Translations under genes and position numbers: made by a program
Part shown: piece by piece, positions 12,564 to 22,344 of the stretch
Layout: each line of letters starts with the position of its first letter
How positions within the stretch are numbered: position 1 is the stretch's first letter
The notes under the pieces: generated by a model
What the model was told of the DNA's origin: nothing
What the model saw: only the letters and a program-made list of their open reading frames with translations
Database searches by the model: none
DNA from: Acanthosepion pharaonis
Lineage: Eukaryota; Mollusca; Cephalopoda; Sepiida; Sepiidae
Direction of reading: 5' to 3'
Assembly (NCBI GenBank): GCA_903632075.3
Contig: CAHIKZ030005437.1
Span: forward strand, 3,270,001-3,334,000
DNA length: 64,000 nucleotides

Positions 12564-12826
12564 TAATTAACCCATAACTGGAGGAGAGAAAAGGTGGATC
12601 CATACCATTCCCAAGGGTATTTGCATGTAAGGGAATATAACGAAATCAAATGAAAGTGGAACTCGGCTTTCTGATTAACAATTTCGAGTCATTATCTATT
12701 ACATAACAACACATCTAAGTTTAAATCCCATAGTATTCCTACGTGGGTAGCTTTCTAGTTACTGACTAAGCTTGACTTCCGTGATCGTACGGGAATCGGT
12801 GTTTCAATGCTATATGACCGTAAGCC
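12564..12826 (-). repeat. 5S rRNA-derived SINE (SINE3-like)
   Basis: On the minus strand the head reads 'cttacggtcatatagcattg', then 'gatcacggaagtcaagc' and a 'cagtaact...taggaatact' block. This follows the order of 5S rRNA: 5' end (TACGGCCATACC), box A region (GGAAGCTAAGC) and box C/3' region (TGGGAATAC). A ~130 bp non-5S body with 'aatacccttgggaa' and 'actggagg'-type ends follows. The family recurs at 32.7, 47.3, 50.1 and 50.7 kb. The 5S part is too diverged to be a gene. Confidence 0.7.
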
Positions 12827-13089
12827 TGCGCATAAAAAATGCTACAATATATAAATTAATGGAAATACCAATTGTAATAAATTCTAGATTAGGTCATCAT
12901 TGCCAAGGTGAGGAAAACCCAAACATAAGAACTGCATTAGAATCTAATAGTGATAGTTTTAGCGTTACGTAATACAATCAGACATTGTATAGGAATAGGT
13001 AAACTCTATATTATTTACATAATTTCCTGTTTATAAAACATTAAGTTTAATTTCAATTCAACTGAATAATTTATATCTTCGAACGTTGT

Positions 13090-13440
13090 GGACTGACGCT
13101 ACAGAATCACAGAGATTAGAACAAACTAGCATTAACCACATCATCTGTAGAATTTAACTACTAAAATGGATGTCGCAATTTATTCCAAAAGAGAATCAGG
13201 GCATAAGATATTGCGGTTCCGCATTACCTCTCACTAAAGGCAACGAATGGAGCCTGTATAAATACTGGAAATGCGATAACACAGTGGATTAAGGAACCTA
13301 TTTTCCTGAAAAATGTTTTAAATAGAACGATTTTCAAAAAAGCCATCTGAAAGTATCACTGATATCACAGTCAATGAATGCCGAAGTATATATATATAAT
13401 AATGGCTAATATTACACTTAATATTACGATCCAGTGAATC
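13090..13440. repeat. unclassified repeat family (ACGCTACAGAATC), copy 1
   Basis: 'acgctacagaatcaca' and 'aaccacatca' start this copy and that at 29586. The later parts ('ttttcctgaaaaa...' and 'taatatt') also align, and a third partial copy lies near 38.0 kb. No coding sense or promoter box recognised. Confidence 0.4.
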
Positions 13441-14520
13441 AATCCACTTTTGTAGAGTTTGTTTTCTCCTAAATATAAACCTTATTTCAGCCCTATACTC
13501 CACTGTTTTTTTTTCTTTCTTCCAAGATTTCTTTTTCATGCTACATCTAATAACGTAGAGAGAACAGTATCTTGTGAGTCACATATAAGACAGACGCTGA
13601 AATTCAGTTTCAATAATTCTTTTCTATTCTGAATCGTAATACTGGTTGAAAGAAAATGATACACTATCGATCCAGGTTTCATGAGAAACATATTCGAAGA
13701 ATCTGGGCTCCTTATCTCAGCAATTGCTTTTCATCTGACCGACTAAGTTCTAAAAAGCTTCCGGCTGTTTCATATAATCACAAATCATCGGCAATTACAG
13801 AAGCGATTCCACAACAGAATTTATCTTTGCAATGTGAAGAGAAAACGGTTGCATTGAAAAAAATTAAACTAAAATTAAAAAAAAAAGAAAGTTAGACGAG
13901 AGCTTGGGTTCTCAAACAACCGAATAAAGAAACAGAGAATGCCTTAACAACACATTTGCTTGTTATTACTGGCTTTTATATTTTGTAATTGACTTTTGTG
14001 CTTTTGGCCATTTCAGTGCTGACTGTCATTTTGAGTATCATTTACTATTAAGCTAAGTAAACAGTAAACTTGATATAAACAGTAAACAGTATACTCGTAG
14101 ATATGAACAGTTAAACTTAAAAAGAATTTGTTTATTTATCTATTTATGAAAGCAATTGATATGTTCTCTCTGCAGATTATATGAATAGGAAGTAACTGAA
14201 GGAAAAATGTGAAAAATTGTTATTTCATTTCATCCCCGTACATATACAGGATGCACTCAATAAAACATTGAAAATGACCTTTTGAAGGATGAAGTTTATA
14301 ACAGATTGTTTTCCCTTTTATCATTCAATTACACAAACATATATCTGAATATAATCAAAGGTAACTGAGTGGGTATATATGTTTTAAAAATGCAATTTCG
14401 TTTAGATATATTTATACGTAAAAGTGCTCAATATGAGTGATAGAGCATACATAAGTAGGCGCTGTTTCATGGTTCAACGCAATGATGAAACAGATGGTGT
14501 TGTCATCTGCAACGTTTAGT
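13440..14520. other. 1.1 kb without recognised features
   Basis: No motif found on either strand. The frame at 13656-13895 (79 codons) ends in a lysine-rich run and resembles nothing I recognise. Confidence 0.45.
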
Positions 14521-14521
14521 G

Positions 14522-14522
<1 letters not shown>

Positions 14523-14558
<36 letters not shown>

Positions 14559-14739
14559 CATAAATTATAAAAATATTCTGATTTTTTTATTTATAAATCT
14601 CAAATATATATAGAATAACAAATATATATATTCATATATATATAAAATTAGAAACATATATATATTTATATATATAAATAAATCAGAAAAAATATAACAT
14701 CAGAAAATATATATAAAATCAGAAATATATATATATAAA

Positions 14740-14786
<47 letters not shown>

Positions 14787-14824
14787 CATCAGATATATAT
14801 ATATATCATATATATATATATATC

Positions 14825-14895
<71 letters not shown>
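14523..14895. repeat. interrupted (AT)n field
   Basis: Repeated AT tracts separated by short 'aaatcag' spacers (14554-14860). The spacers themselves recur, suggesting slippage-driven growth of a larger unit. Confidence 0.9.
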
Positions 14896-14897
<2 letters not shown>

Positions 14898-15165
14898 AGA
14901 AGATGTCTGTGTGTGTGTCTGCCTGCCTTTTGGTGTGTGGGTATTCCGATGAAATTTCGATGAAAACATGTTGCAAATTTGATCTCCAGGCCAGCCGGTT
15001 TTGGCAGAAAGATCGATAAAACTGATGATGGGTACGACTTTTTGAAAAAAACAATAAACAAGGCAAATTTACACGCGAATAATTTTTTATTGGATGAGCA
15101 GATGTTCTTAGCGCTTAATTCAAACATAGCTCATGTTACAAGGTCTATGTAGAGTGCTTGATAGT
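14895..15165 (+). repeat. unidentified repeat with a 50-60 codon open frame
   Basis: Flanked on both sides by (AT)n. One plus frame is open from about 14976 to 15148 (LISRPAGFGRKIDKTDDGY, then DFLKKTINKANLHANNFLLD). Stops precede it. I cannot assign it to a family. The start 'gtgtgtctgcctgccttttg' is reminiscent of microsatellite-adjacent octopus repeats. Confidence 0.3.
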
Positions 15166-15167
15166 TC

Positions 15168-15227
15168 TTGATATATATATATATATAAGAAATAATATAT
15201 ATGTATATAATAAATGATATATTCATT

Positions 15228-15259
<32 letters not shown>

Positions 15260-15281
15260 TAATATAATATATTGATATAAT

Positions 15282-15360
<79 letters not shown>
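15168..15360. repeat. interrupted (AT)n microsatellite
   Basis: AT-rich tract with pure (AT)n at about 15290-15359. Confidence 0.95.
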
Positions 15361-15700
15361 CAGCATGGCCCGGTGTTTATTAAAAAACGTACGACTCATA
15401 CACCAATCGCTATCACTTGACTTAAAATATTTTTGCGCTTCATCGTCTTTAAAGGAGTACCCTTTCCGTGCTGATGTTGTTACATGCCTCACTTCTTGCC
15501 TATCTCACATTGCGAATTTTTTTCTAAGCTCTATACTAAACATTAAATCTTTTACGAAAAAAGAACTAAACAAAGTGAACACAAAAATATCAGCTTTGAA
15601 ATACGACAATTAACCAGAAAAACCGAATGAAAAAAGAATGTTAACAACAAGTACTTTTCACACCCAAACCAGTACTGCGGAATCAGAATCAACGTTGTGT
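15361..15700. other. sequence with an 82 codon frame, not recognised
   Basis: The plus frame 15365-15613 and the minus frame 15223-15492 overlap. Neither matches a known family and the minus frame runs into (AT)n. Probably an interspersed repeat end next to the microsatellite. Confidence 0.35.
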
Positions 15701-15764
15701 TTAAGCAAGCGAATGAGCCAATTGGATTAATGTGCCATGCAGATTTAAATTTTTTCCACTTGTG

Positions 15765-15892
15765 ATGAATGCAGCTATCGGCCTGAATGTTCAAGAAATT
15801 ATAATGCCCTCCGACAGGTATCGAACTACTACCCAAGACGGAACCGCCATATAGCTAGACATGCTATACCATTTTAGCTACAAAATTGTTAG
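15765..15892 (-). repeat. tRNA-derived SINE, minus strand
   Basis: The minus strand gives an A-box-like 'tagctaaaatggtatagcat' and a B-box-like 'agttcgatacctg', then a body with 'gagggcat' and 'ttgaacattcaggccg'. The same body and B box occur in minus orientation at 24.81-24.9 kb. Anticodon-arm pairing is lost, so this is not a tRNA gene. Confidence 0.6.
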
Positions 15893-15907
15893 TTACAAAA
15901 CTCCTCA

Positions 15908-16115
15908 ACAAAGGCAATGATTATGGCAGCATTCACCAACTTAAACAAGGGACCGCCCAGAAGAGTTACAGGAGATCCCGAAGTCGTTTGGAGGCCGTGG
16001 TTGAAGCCAATTGCGATTTATTGAACGAATTTACTATTTAATATTTTTGTGTAATTTTGTTAAGTATATCTGTTAAAATTTGATATCAGAAGTATTTCCA
16101 TTTTTGCGTAATTTA
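15908..16115 (+). pseudogene. mariner transposase 3' end, copy 1
   Basis: Translates as MAAFTNLNKG, then after a shift RSRSRLEAVVEANCDLLN. This is the C-terminus of a mariner (Tc1/mariner superfamily, DDD type) transposase, followed by ~90 bp of 3' UTR ending near 'tagacgccagtttatcc'. The same C-terminus and 3' UTR recur at 17.88-18.09 kb. Only the last ~40 codons remain. It directly follows a minus-strand SINE. Confidence 0.7.
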
Positions 16116-16194
16116 GACGCCAGTTTATCCATCGCAATTTATTCATTGCATCGCACACATATATACACACACACCTGTATATATATATACATAT

Positions 16195-16392
16195 CAAAAC
16201 CTGAGGGGGTTGTTTGGTGACCTTGTGGCACGTAGTGCACCAGGTCTCTGTATTCGGCCTTTCAAAAAGTTTGGATGGTCCTGCACGAAACCTTCACCAC
16301 TATAATCGAATCTCATGTGCCGGTGTCGGGCTGTCAGTTTCCTGGAAACTGATCTGCTTGACTGTCATACGTCGAACCCGACGGGAGAATCG

Positions 16393-16393
<1 letters not shown>
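16195..16393. other. GC-richer 200 bp segment, unclassified
   Basis: Contains 'gtgaccttgtggcacgtag' and 'tcagtttcctggaaactga' (a short palindrome). Possibly a SINE fragment with 'gggttcgac' on the minus strand. Not assignable. Confidence 0.3.

Positions 16394-16456
<63 letters not shown>
16394..16456. repeat. (AT)n microsatellite
   Basis: 63 bp of perfect or nearly perfect AT. Confidence 0.96.
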
Positions 16457-16460
<4 letters not shown>

Positions 16461-16565
16461 GAAGGTGATTAATGTTTTCGGTCTGACGCATTTGATTAAA
16501 TGAACAAACAGAATTTGTTTTCTTCACTTAATACACACACACGCGCGCACAGTGCTTGATATAAA

Positions 16566-16567
16566 TA

Positions 16568-16602
<35 letters not shown>

Positions 16603-16626
16603 ATATGTGTGTGTGAGTGTGTGCGT
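16566..16626. repeat. (AT)n-(GT)n microsatellite
   Basis: About 40 bp of AT followed by GT/GC. Confidence 0.93.
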
Positions 16627-16629
16627 GTC

Positions 16630-17254
16630 TGTTTGTCTGTCTATGTTTGTGTATCTGTGTCAGTGATTAAAAGTATTTACAATTATGCTTACATCCATGT
16701 GTAATTTTGTGTGCAATATAGTGCTATGTCCAAATTAAATTTAGTGCAAAATAATAAAAACACTAAATCTCTGTGGAGATCTGTGGCGTCAAAGCATTAA
16801 CTAAATCATTCTACTATGAAGAAAGAAGAAATTGCAACTATTGTTTTATTTCTTTAAGGATGGGGGGAATCTTTGTTTTATTTATAACGTGTGATTGATA
16901 TTTGGTTTGTTAAAGATCCTCCTGCTTTTCAGTTATCACAAAGATACTTATTTCAGGCATCAACTTGGTTCTGATCAATCACAACTATAATGTATAGGTC
17001 AATGGTTTCTAAAAGAAAACAATAGGAAGTCTATAGAGGCTAAACGTAGAGTAGATAATAACAACTGTCAGAATATTATTATTGAAGAGGTAGCATTTCT
17101 TTAAGATGAAGGCGATTAATTATTTAGAATTTAAGTTATTATTTAAATCTGTTTTAAATTTTTTTTTTATAAAATTTACAATAAGGCCTGGGATATTTTC
17201 CTAAACTCTCAAAACTATATAATTTGTTAAAGTTTATAGCAATAATATGTGTTT

Positions 17255-17257
<3 letters not shown>
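16630..17257. other. 630 bp without recognised features
   Basis: Unique-looking AT-rich sequence. Nothing recognised. Confidence 0.5.

Positions 17258-17297
<40 letters not shown>
17258..17297. repeat. (AT)n microsatellite
   Basis: 40 bp of AT on the 5' side of the mariner remnant. Confidence 0.95.
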
Positions 17298-17300
<3 letters not shown>

Positions 17301-17322
17301 TATGAAAAACTAGGTAATCCGT

Positions 17323-18095
17323 ATGGGTAAATCCAAGGAGGATAAAATCCAGAGAGCTCAATGTAAATCCAGATCAAATAATTTAAATAGAAAACAGACC
17401 ACTTTAAGGTTCCATTTAATAAATCATTCACACCAGATGCACCCTTCTGAAGATTTCAGAGTTTTGGGGTGTCAATCTGGTGGACAGTGCCGAGGATTCG
17501 GGAAGAGTGGGATGATACATCCAATCAACATCATGAGGTTTGGAGTGATCACTAGTAATGACGACATTATGCCTCCTTTCATCATCCCACAGGGACTCAG
17601 ACTCAACACGGCGGCCTACATCATGTACCCTGAGGAGGTAGTGCTGCCCTGGGTCAGTAGGGTGACTGCTGGAAGACCGTATGTTTGGCAACTATACTGC
17701 ACTATGCTACACAAGTAGGAGAATCCTGTAATGACTGTCAGATAATTTCTGCGACCATTAGCCATTATATCTGACTACCTAACTACTCAGACTGCAACCC
17801 CATTCATTATTATGTGTTGAACAAGAGACCAACAAAAGTCCTTATAACACCAAAGATGAACAGAAGGTAAGGAATATGGCAGCATTCACCAACTTAAACA
17901 AGGAGATCATCCAGAAGAGATGCAGGAGATTCCGAAGTCATCTGGGGGCCGTGGTTGAAGCCAATGGCGATTTTATTGAATAAGTTTACTCTTTAATATT
18001 TCAAGATATTTTTGTGTAATGATGGTAAATATATCTGTTAATATGAGATGTCAGTGTTATTTTTGTGTAATGTAGACGAGCATTATCCATGGCAC
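17323..18095 (+). pseudogene. mariner transposase remnant, copy 2
   Basis: Relic of a mariner transposase, the DNA cut-and-paste recombinase of the Tc1/mariner superfamily. The open part (17323-17718) includes GMIHPINIMRFGVITSND, then DDIMPPFIIPQGLRLNTAAY, EEVVLPW and RVTAGRPYVWQLYC. This is the catalytic block that in the family runs from a (V/F)GV core to VWQQDSAP. The second catalytic aspartate expected in VWQ(Q)DSAP is gone (VWQLYCTMLHK). After a stop the reading continues as WLSDNF- and SDCNP-like remains and ends with MAAFTNLNKEIIQKRCRRF, then VVEANGDFIE and a stop at about 17982. The 3' UTR ending near 18090 matches copy 1. The N-terminal helix-turn-helix region is not recognisable; its first ~40 codons may be another repeat. 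Flanked by (AT)n on both sides. Confidence 0.8.
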
Positions 18096-18107
18096 CCTAT
18101 GTCTGTG

Positions 18108-18116
<9 letters not shown>

Positions 18117-18167
<51 letters not shown>
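18117..18167. repeat. (AT)n microsatellite
   Basis: 51 bp of AT just 3' of the mariner remnant. Confidence 0.96.
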
Positions 18168-18169
<2 letters not shown>

Positions 18170-18224
18170 TAATAATAGTGGTAAATATACATACATATGC
18201 AAAATATATAAATACCCATACATG

Positions 18225-18385
18225 TATATTTTTTGAATAAAAATTCCAAGAGGATATAATCCAGGTAGAACTCAATGTCCAGGACAGAGTAAGGATATAA
18301 TAAAAAAGCTTAAACACTAATATTCCATGGTCATAATTTATTCCATTGGAATCGTAAATACGATCCAATTCATCAGACCTACAAA
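18225..18385 (-). repeat. retroelement tail fragment with hairpin and CTGATGA box
   Basis: On the minus strand, CTGATGA (18376-18370) is followed by a 9-10 bp stem (18369-18361 with 18354-18345, loop 'tatttac'-like) and then GGAATAAA. The remainder (18300-18235) shares 'tccaag(a/g)aggata' and 'tcaatgt' with 17330-17365 in the opposite sense. This resembles a hammerhead-like element tail, but GAAA is replaced by GGAATAAA. Confidence 0.4.
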
Positions 18386-18564
18386 TTCAAAAAGAAAACA
18401 GAAAAAACAACTCCGGAAATAAAAACAGAATTTAGAGAGAGTGTAAGTATGAGGGGTAACATACTAGAGAAGGAGGGAGATTAAACCTTAACAGAGAGAA
18501 TTTTAGGAGAGGTGAGTGAAAGCGGTTTAAGTAAGAGCAATATGAATGTTGTCGGATGTCTATA

Positions 18565-18568
<4 letters not shown>

Positions 18569-18626
<58 letters not shown>
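18569..18626. repeat. (AT)n microsatellite
   Basis: 58 bp of AT. Confidence 0.96.
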
Positions 18627-18637
<11 letters not shown>

Positions 18638-18639
18638 TA

Positions 18640-19265
18640 TATATATTAAAGAGATGACAACCCATCTCACGAAATGCATATAAACGCAAGTATTTCTGGT
18701 GATTAAAATTGTAATTGTGATCCATATTTAAACCTGCATAAATTTGGATATGTAGCTAAGGCAACCGATTTCATAAGTTCATTCAAGACAGAGTCTCTCT
18801 TATAGTTTCCACCTTGCGTTCAAGCCCGCACCAGAAGTGACGGAGGAAACCTTGCGTCCATTAATATTGAAACATATAAACACTGATTGATTCTCTGTTT
18901 TTACTCACGCCGCTTATTATTTTAATTACACCACTGATCATTTCCTGGGCACTTTGTGAATTGATGCTGTCTGGTGACTTAACTAGAGCCCAGTAGCTAT
19001 TTAATAATTTCATTTGATCTCAACACTTATTCTGGTCACATTAAACTGCTAGCTAGACACTGATTTATTTCCTCTCTCATTTTACACAAATAATTTGATA
19101 GTCTAACAGATGAGTTAATTCTACTGCAATGAAAAAGATTTATGAAAGCAATGCTTCCTTTTGTATATTCATAAGACACGATCATTTTATGCATGACATT
19201 ATGGCTTAACTTTTCACGAAAACTTGCAGAGTTGCGTTAAAGGGATATAACTGAGACATTAGGCA
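18640..19265. other. 600 bp without recognised features
   Basis: No repeat or coding motif identified. Confidence 0.45.
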
Positions 19266-19269
19266 GGGT

Positions 19270-19432
19270 CATGTAACGTGCAGCTGGAAGAATCTACACT
19301 GATGGACGAAATAATGGGTTCAGTTCGAAATTCCAATCACCTAAAGAAGGCCGGAGGGTACAACGGCCGAAATGTTGTGAAGATGAGAATAAAGATGTTG
19401 GTCACAGCCCCAAAAATCTAAATAATGTATAG
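19270..19432 (+). repeat. solo tail of the tRNA-core SINE family
   Basis: 'gttcagttcgaaattccaat' is followed by CTAAAGA (19340-19346), 'ggccggagggtacaacggcc' and GAAATGTT, then 'agatgagaataaagatg' and 'aataatgt'. Matches the right arm of the palindromic elements; head absent. Confidence 0.65.
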
Positions 19433-19434
19433 GA

Positions 19435-20640
19435 TATTTTATTAGTTAAAAAATAATATATTTTTTTCGTGTAGTAATTCTCTGAGAGAATCATTAAACG
19501 TAAAAAAATAGGAACATTACTTGCACATTTTTCAAGAATTCCATAAAGTATTACCTTCTTATCGGAATGTTTACCATAATATCAAAAATAAGAATCCTGG
19601 TCTGAATGTCAGCGCATATGATAATGCTAAAAATTTTATCTAAAAATATAGCAACAATAATAATTTTTCATCTGAATATAGGTTTAATTGTACATACTTT
19701 GTAAACAACTATGAATTATGTGTCATCCAAACAAGTTTGCACGAAAAGCTACTTTTCAAGAACCTCTTCTACCCTCAAGGATGGCATTTATAGTGCATTT
19801 CAGTGTTTAATTGCAAAGAAAAAAAGTATGTGCTTTTTTTTTTGAGAACCGTACATAATACTCCACCAACTGAAGGATTGTATTAATCATTTATTTTTGT
19901 ATTTCATTTAGACAACTAATGAAAAATGAGATTTGTTGAAAACGAAAAAAACAGTGGTTATCAAAAAAAAAAAAAAATGAGAAAGTAATGCCAATATCTA
20001 AACCAGAACTCGACCCAAGGAGGTTTTCAGACTTTACTACCAGAAACTTGATCTTATGAACGAAACATTACGTTGAAAGTAACGTGCTTTGGCAAAAACA
20101 AAAGATGTTATTTTCCAGTATGATAATTCAGGTGCACATTATGAAAAACAATACCAAGAAGAATAAAAATCTTTAAGATGGAAGGTTTTCATTTGTTTTG
20201 GAAACAAGGTTATTTCATTTACAAACGGATAGATTGAAAACAGTCAAAGTTTTTCTGGGAAAAACAGAAATTTATTTAACTGGAATCGAAAATTTTTCTT
20301 CCTATTCGGTTGCAGCCGTTGAAAATGAAGGTGATTATAATGTTGATATTTAAATAAAAATATATTTATTTTTATATCCTTTCTGATAAAAAGTAATTAC
20401 TTTCTGAAAACAATAATATTTAATTACATTTAACTTCCATTTGTCATTATAGCATTTTTAGACCTAATTACTTTCCGAACATCGTAATATAATAATTTCC
20501 GTCAAATAATGCCAAATTTGTCCTAGCAATTTACGCTTTTTTGATGGTAAGACTAATCTAGTTTCATTTATCAAACTCTATAATTCTTTCATAAATAACG
20601 ACTGGAAATATTGAAGCATTTTACTTAGTATCTCTTTTCT
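19435..20640. other. 1.2 kb without recognised features
   Basis: AT-rich, homopolymer-rich sequence. Nothing recognised on either strand. Confidence 0.5.
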
Positions 20641-20647
20641 GTTCTAT

Positions 20648-20880
20648 TGTGCACTCTCACCAGTTCATGAAACAGGGTATTCGCTGTTTCCCTTTGCCCA
20701 TCTTGCCTTCAATATATCATGTGAGTGTTTCCATTTTCTTTAAGACATCGTTCTTGTTCACATACTCCGTTCAACCTCCTGTAGAACCACATTTCTGCTC
20801 CTCAAGTCTCCTATTTTTCCTTGGGGAAATTGTCCAGCATTCACTTCGCGAAGAGGAATACAGTGAAGAATAGTCATTTA
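20648..20880 (-). pseudogene. LINE ORF2 3'-terminal fragment
   Basis: The minus strand encodes a damaged LINE C-terminus. RRLEEQKCGSTGG-like sequence (family: RRLEATEMWFYRRM) comes first, then an ERSM stretch, a DVLKKM(E) block and YIEGKMGKGKQRI (family: GHIEGKRSRGRQRI). Same family as the plus-strand fragments at 11.7, 23.1 and 33.5 kb. Confidence 0.6.
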
Positions 20881-20884
20881 TTGC

Positions 20885-21325
20885 CGAATAGATGAGTGGT
20901 GAAAAATTTAATCTTTAGTATAGTACAATTGTCACGTGAAGTTAGTATTTTGTTATACTGGTTACATTATTTTTTCTCTAAATCTTTATTAACCAAATAG
21001 AAAGGAGTTAATTTTGAGGATTGGGAGAAGGCGCGCAGTCTAAACAATCAGTTGGACTAGGCAATGGAAAAGTGATTCTTTCGCACACCTAGCAAGATAA
21101 TACAAATAGCTAATCCATGGAACCTGAACTGTGTTTCTAACGGAGACCCATTTAAAAAAAAAATATATATATATATATATTTATACGTATGGATACATTG
21201 TTTGGTACACTTGTCACTTAATACTAATATGAACATAAAATAGACCTGCTGAAATATGGCGGTTTTCCCTGCGATTAGTAAAAGATCAACTGTTTTTATT
21301 TTATTTCTTAATTCATTTCTTCTAT
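20885..21325. other. 440 bp without recognised features
   Basis: Contains only a short (AT)n run at about 21164-21181. Confidence 0.5.
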
Positions 21326-21330
21326 ATGTT

Positions 21331-21762
21331 TATATTGTTGCGACATTTCCCCATCATATTCACAACGTTTTTGCTGTTGTACGCTCCGACATTCTTCAGT
21401 TGATTGGAATTTCGAATCGAACTATTTATTTTATCCACCGGAGTAGATTGTTCTAGTTCCGCGTACCATATCTCATCTTGATATCCCACTTTCAGTTATT
21501 TCTCTAACAACCCTTCAAATTTTTGCTCACCGCTGCGGCTGCCAGGTATTGAACTCACAATTCTTTGGGTCAAGTTATTGGATTATTTCAACCAACGCTT
21601 TTATCCACTGGAACTTGAGCACGTAGAACTAAAACAATCTATCCCAGCGGATGAAAAAAAGGGTTCGATCGAAATTTTCGTACAACGGCCGAATCGTCGA
21701 AAATTTGACACCAAAGATGAGGACAACGGTCCGAATAATATAAATAGTGTAAAGCGGTCTGT
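21331..21762. mobile_element. palindromic tRNA-core element, copy 1
   Basis: The left arm (about 21331-21468) is an inverted copy of the family tail: AACGTTT at 21364-21370, then TCTTCAG at 21393-21399. The right arm (about 21617-21762) is the same tail in plus sense ('aaaacaatctatcccagcgg', 'gggttcgatcga', 'gatgaggacaacggtccg'). The ~150 bp core carries a tRNA-like head in minus orientation (B-box-like 'aggtattgaactcacaattc', A-box side 'aacgcttttatccactg'). The right arm has lost its CTGAAGA box. Same design as copies at 55.2 and 58.7 kb. Confidence 0.68.
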
Positions 21763-21824
21763 CAACGGATTGAAATTATTAGGAGGATTTGAAATAATCA
21801 TAATTAAGTAATTTATCGAGTCTT

Positions 21825-21960
21825 GAAGAATCCTCAACAGAATGCAGAACGCAATGGACAGCCGTTTCGTCCTATATATGGGACTAATCATTGGGACTAA
21901 CGAGAATCGAAACCGGACCATTACAATACGACGCAACTGTACTAACGAAGTGGTAACTAA
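21825..21960 (-). repeat. tRNA-derived SINE with hammerhead motif, minus copy
   Basis: The minus strand gives a head with 'gttagtacag' and a B box 'ggtttcgattctc', followed by a hammerhead-like block at 21898-21850. Stem II is GTCC/GGAC (perfect) and GAAAC is intact. Stem III (AC-GGCT-GT) and the cleavable C are kept, but the CUGAUGA box reads ATGATTA. The tail then reads 'tctgcattctgttgagga'. Head-to-head with the plus copy at 22.09 kb. Confidence 0.68.
21850..21898 (-). ncRNA. hammerhead ribozyme relic in SINE (minus copy)
   Basis: Core order as in type I hammerheads: degenerate C box (21891-21885), GTCC (21884-21881), an 8-nt loop, GGAC (21872-21869), GAAAC (21868-21864), a minimal stem III, and cleavage expected 3' of the GTC at 21859-21857. 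Two C-box changes (C3 to A, G8 to T) should abolish cleavage in this copy. Confidence 0.55.
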
Positions 21961-22086
21961 TTAGACTCGATATAGCGCCGCTCTTTACAAATTCCAAACG
22001 GACTGTGCCCCTACGATCCACGTCTTCTATCCCCAAGCCGCTCCATCCAGAGCAAGGATAAATTATCAAATCTAGAAGACTTCACC

Positions 22087-22265
22087 GGGGCCCGTTGGTA
22101 CAGTAGATATGACGCTTGCGTCGTACCATAACGGCCCCGGTTCGATTCTTGGTAGTGGATGCGCACTGCTGATGAATCCCAAGTATAGGACTAAACGGCT
22201 ATCTAGTGCTTTCTGCATTCCGTTGAGGATCAGCTATCCGTTAATTATAATTAAAATTAATTCAT
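22087..22265 (+). repeat. tRNA-derived SINE with hammerhead motif, plus copy
   Basis: Head 'ggggcccgttggtacagtag', B box 'ggttcgattcttgg' (22139-22152), then the hammerhead block (22163-22209), then 'ttctgcattccgttgagg', matching the minus copy, and an AT-rich tail. The order of pol III promoter followed by hammerhead parallels the Sm-alpha elements of schistosomes. Confidence 0.72.
22163..22209 (+). ncRNA. hammerhead ribozyme relic in SINE (plus copy)
   Basis: Stem I GCACTG (22163-22168) pairs with TAGTGC (22204-22209), counting one G.T. Then come CTGATGA intact (22169-22175), ATCC (22176-22179), an 8-nt loop, GGAC (22188-22191), TAAAC in place of GAAAC (22192-22196), a GGCT loop, and ATC with cleavage expected after C22203. 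Changes G12 to T and G10.1 to A should inactivate it. The inverted partner copy is intact at exactly those positions, so the ancestor was very likely a complete hammerhead. Confidence 0.7.
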
Positions 22266-22293
22266 AGAATTACTTAATTATAATTAACGGATA
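22235..22293. repeat. perfect 20 bp inverted repeat
   Basis: TATCCGTTAATTATAATTAA (22235-22254) and its exact reverse complement (22274-22293) around a 19-nt loop, at the 3' end of the plus SINE copy. Confidence 0.9.
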
Positions 22294-22344
22294 ACTGGTA
22301 TCTTCTCGAGTTTTGATTTACATAGTTTTTCCAAACCATCTTTG

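Noticed and set aside
15020..15040. CTGATGATGGG as another hammerhead C box
   Set aside because: No GAAAC or pairing partner within a plausible distance.
17323..17450. N-terminal mariner helix-turn-helix
   Set aside because: The first ~40 codons do not resemble it. Part matches an unrelated repeat at 18.24 kb in the opposite sense, so the frame start is probably chimeric.
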